Source of the DNA: Chitinophagales bacterium
GTDB taxonomy: Bacteria; Bacteroidota; Bacteroidia; Chitinophagales; Chitinophagaceae
NCBI GenBank assembly: GCA_013297585.1
Contig: JAAFHG010000205.1
Location: 1-6,711, forward strand
Length of the DNA: 6,711 bases
Direction: 5' to 3'
This document shows, one piece after another, positions 6,501 through 6,711 of the stretch (its first letter is position 1; the number at the start of each line of letters is the position of its first letter). A model generated the notes under the pieces. It was not told the origin of the DNA. It saw nothing but the letters and a program-made list of their open reading frames with translations, and made no database searches. A program made the translations under genes and the position numbers.

Positions 6501-6524
6501 AGTTAAGCCTTTTTAAAAGGTTGG

Positions 6525-6532
6525 CAAATATA
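6525..6532 (-). promoter_or_regulatory. Probable -7 promoter box of the TPR gene
   Basis: Read on the minus strand this is TATATTTG, an exact TAnnTTTG and identical to the lspA box. The distance to the ATG (24 nt between box and start codon) equals that at lspA, suggesting a leader of about 18 nt. No good TTTG -33 box is seen 18-21 bp further upstream. Confidence 0.5.
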
Positions 6533-6580
6533 ACATCTGAACCAAGATTTGGTATGATTAAATTGCTTTTGCCTGTCATA

Positions 6581-6711
6581 GAGACTGTTTAAAATCATTT
6601 CAATGGTTAATACGTGCTGCTTTGTGGCTGCAACTTCGTTAAATTTTTCGCCGTAGGCGTTAAACTATGGCTGCAAAATTTGCCTTGTTTCGCTCAAAAA
6701 TCTTCTACGCA
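6581..6711. repeat. Possible repeat or mobile-element end at the right edge
   Basis: The segment starts with GAGACTGTTTAAAATCA and has no reading frame of note. It contains TGGCTGCAA twice (6625-6633 and 6668-6676, 43 bp apart), CGTTAAA twice and a small CGCC-GTA-GGCG hairpin (6649-6659). Its composition differs from the adjacent gene, and it resembles non-coding repeats flanking insertion sequences that I recall from Bacteroidota. It is cut by the window edge and no transposase is seen, so identity is open. Confidence 0.3.

Overview
The window looks like an AT-rich chromosomal segment from a member of the Bacteroidota, probably close to the Chitinophagaceae/Sphingobacteria. This is inferred from gene families, not from a database match. 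Reasons: (i) almost no gene start has a Shine-Dalgarno sequence; (ii) TAnnTTTG boxes, the Bacteroidota -7 element, lie just upstream of lspA and the TPR gene; (iii) the alanine racemase carries KAFSYGSG at its PLP site; (iv) LspA and TatC both carry the extra loops usual in this phylum. Most of the window is ordinary housekeeping sequence, and the interest lies in the intergenic gaps.

Layout from left to right: the 3' part of an alanine racemase gene (+, cut by the left edge, possibly a MurF-Alr fusion); an imperfect palindromic repeat of about 149 bp whose right arm supplies the probable -33 box of the next promoter; lspA (+, lipoprotein signal peptidase); uvrB (-), convergent with lspA with a 4-bp overlap and broken by an apparent one-base deletion; a 250-bp gap holding a candidate small structured transcript (+) with a perfect Shine-Dalgarno, a 15-codon reading frame, two hairpins and a strong intrinsic terminator; a YccF-family membrane protein gene (-); a divergent promoter region; tatC (+); a 300-bp gap filled almost entirely by an element bounded by exact 33-bp inverted repeats and containing a strong two-way terminator; a gene for a membrane-anchored TPR protein (-); and at the right edge a probable repeat or mobile-element fragment.

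The genes do not form one pathway. Alanine racemase supplies D-alanine for peptidoglycan, LspA matures lipoproteins, TatC exports folded proteins, and UvrB repairs DNA. Three of them serve the cell envelope. Gene orientation alternates, so most genes are probably transcribed singly. The main points to check are the uvrB frameshift (real or sequencing error), the small transcript at about 4029-4162, and the inverted-repeat element at 5550-5840.
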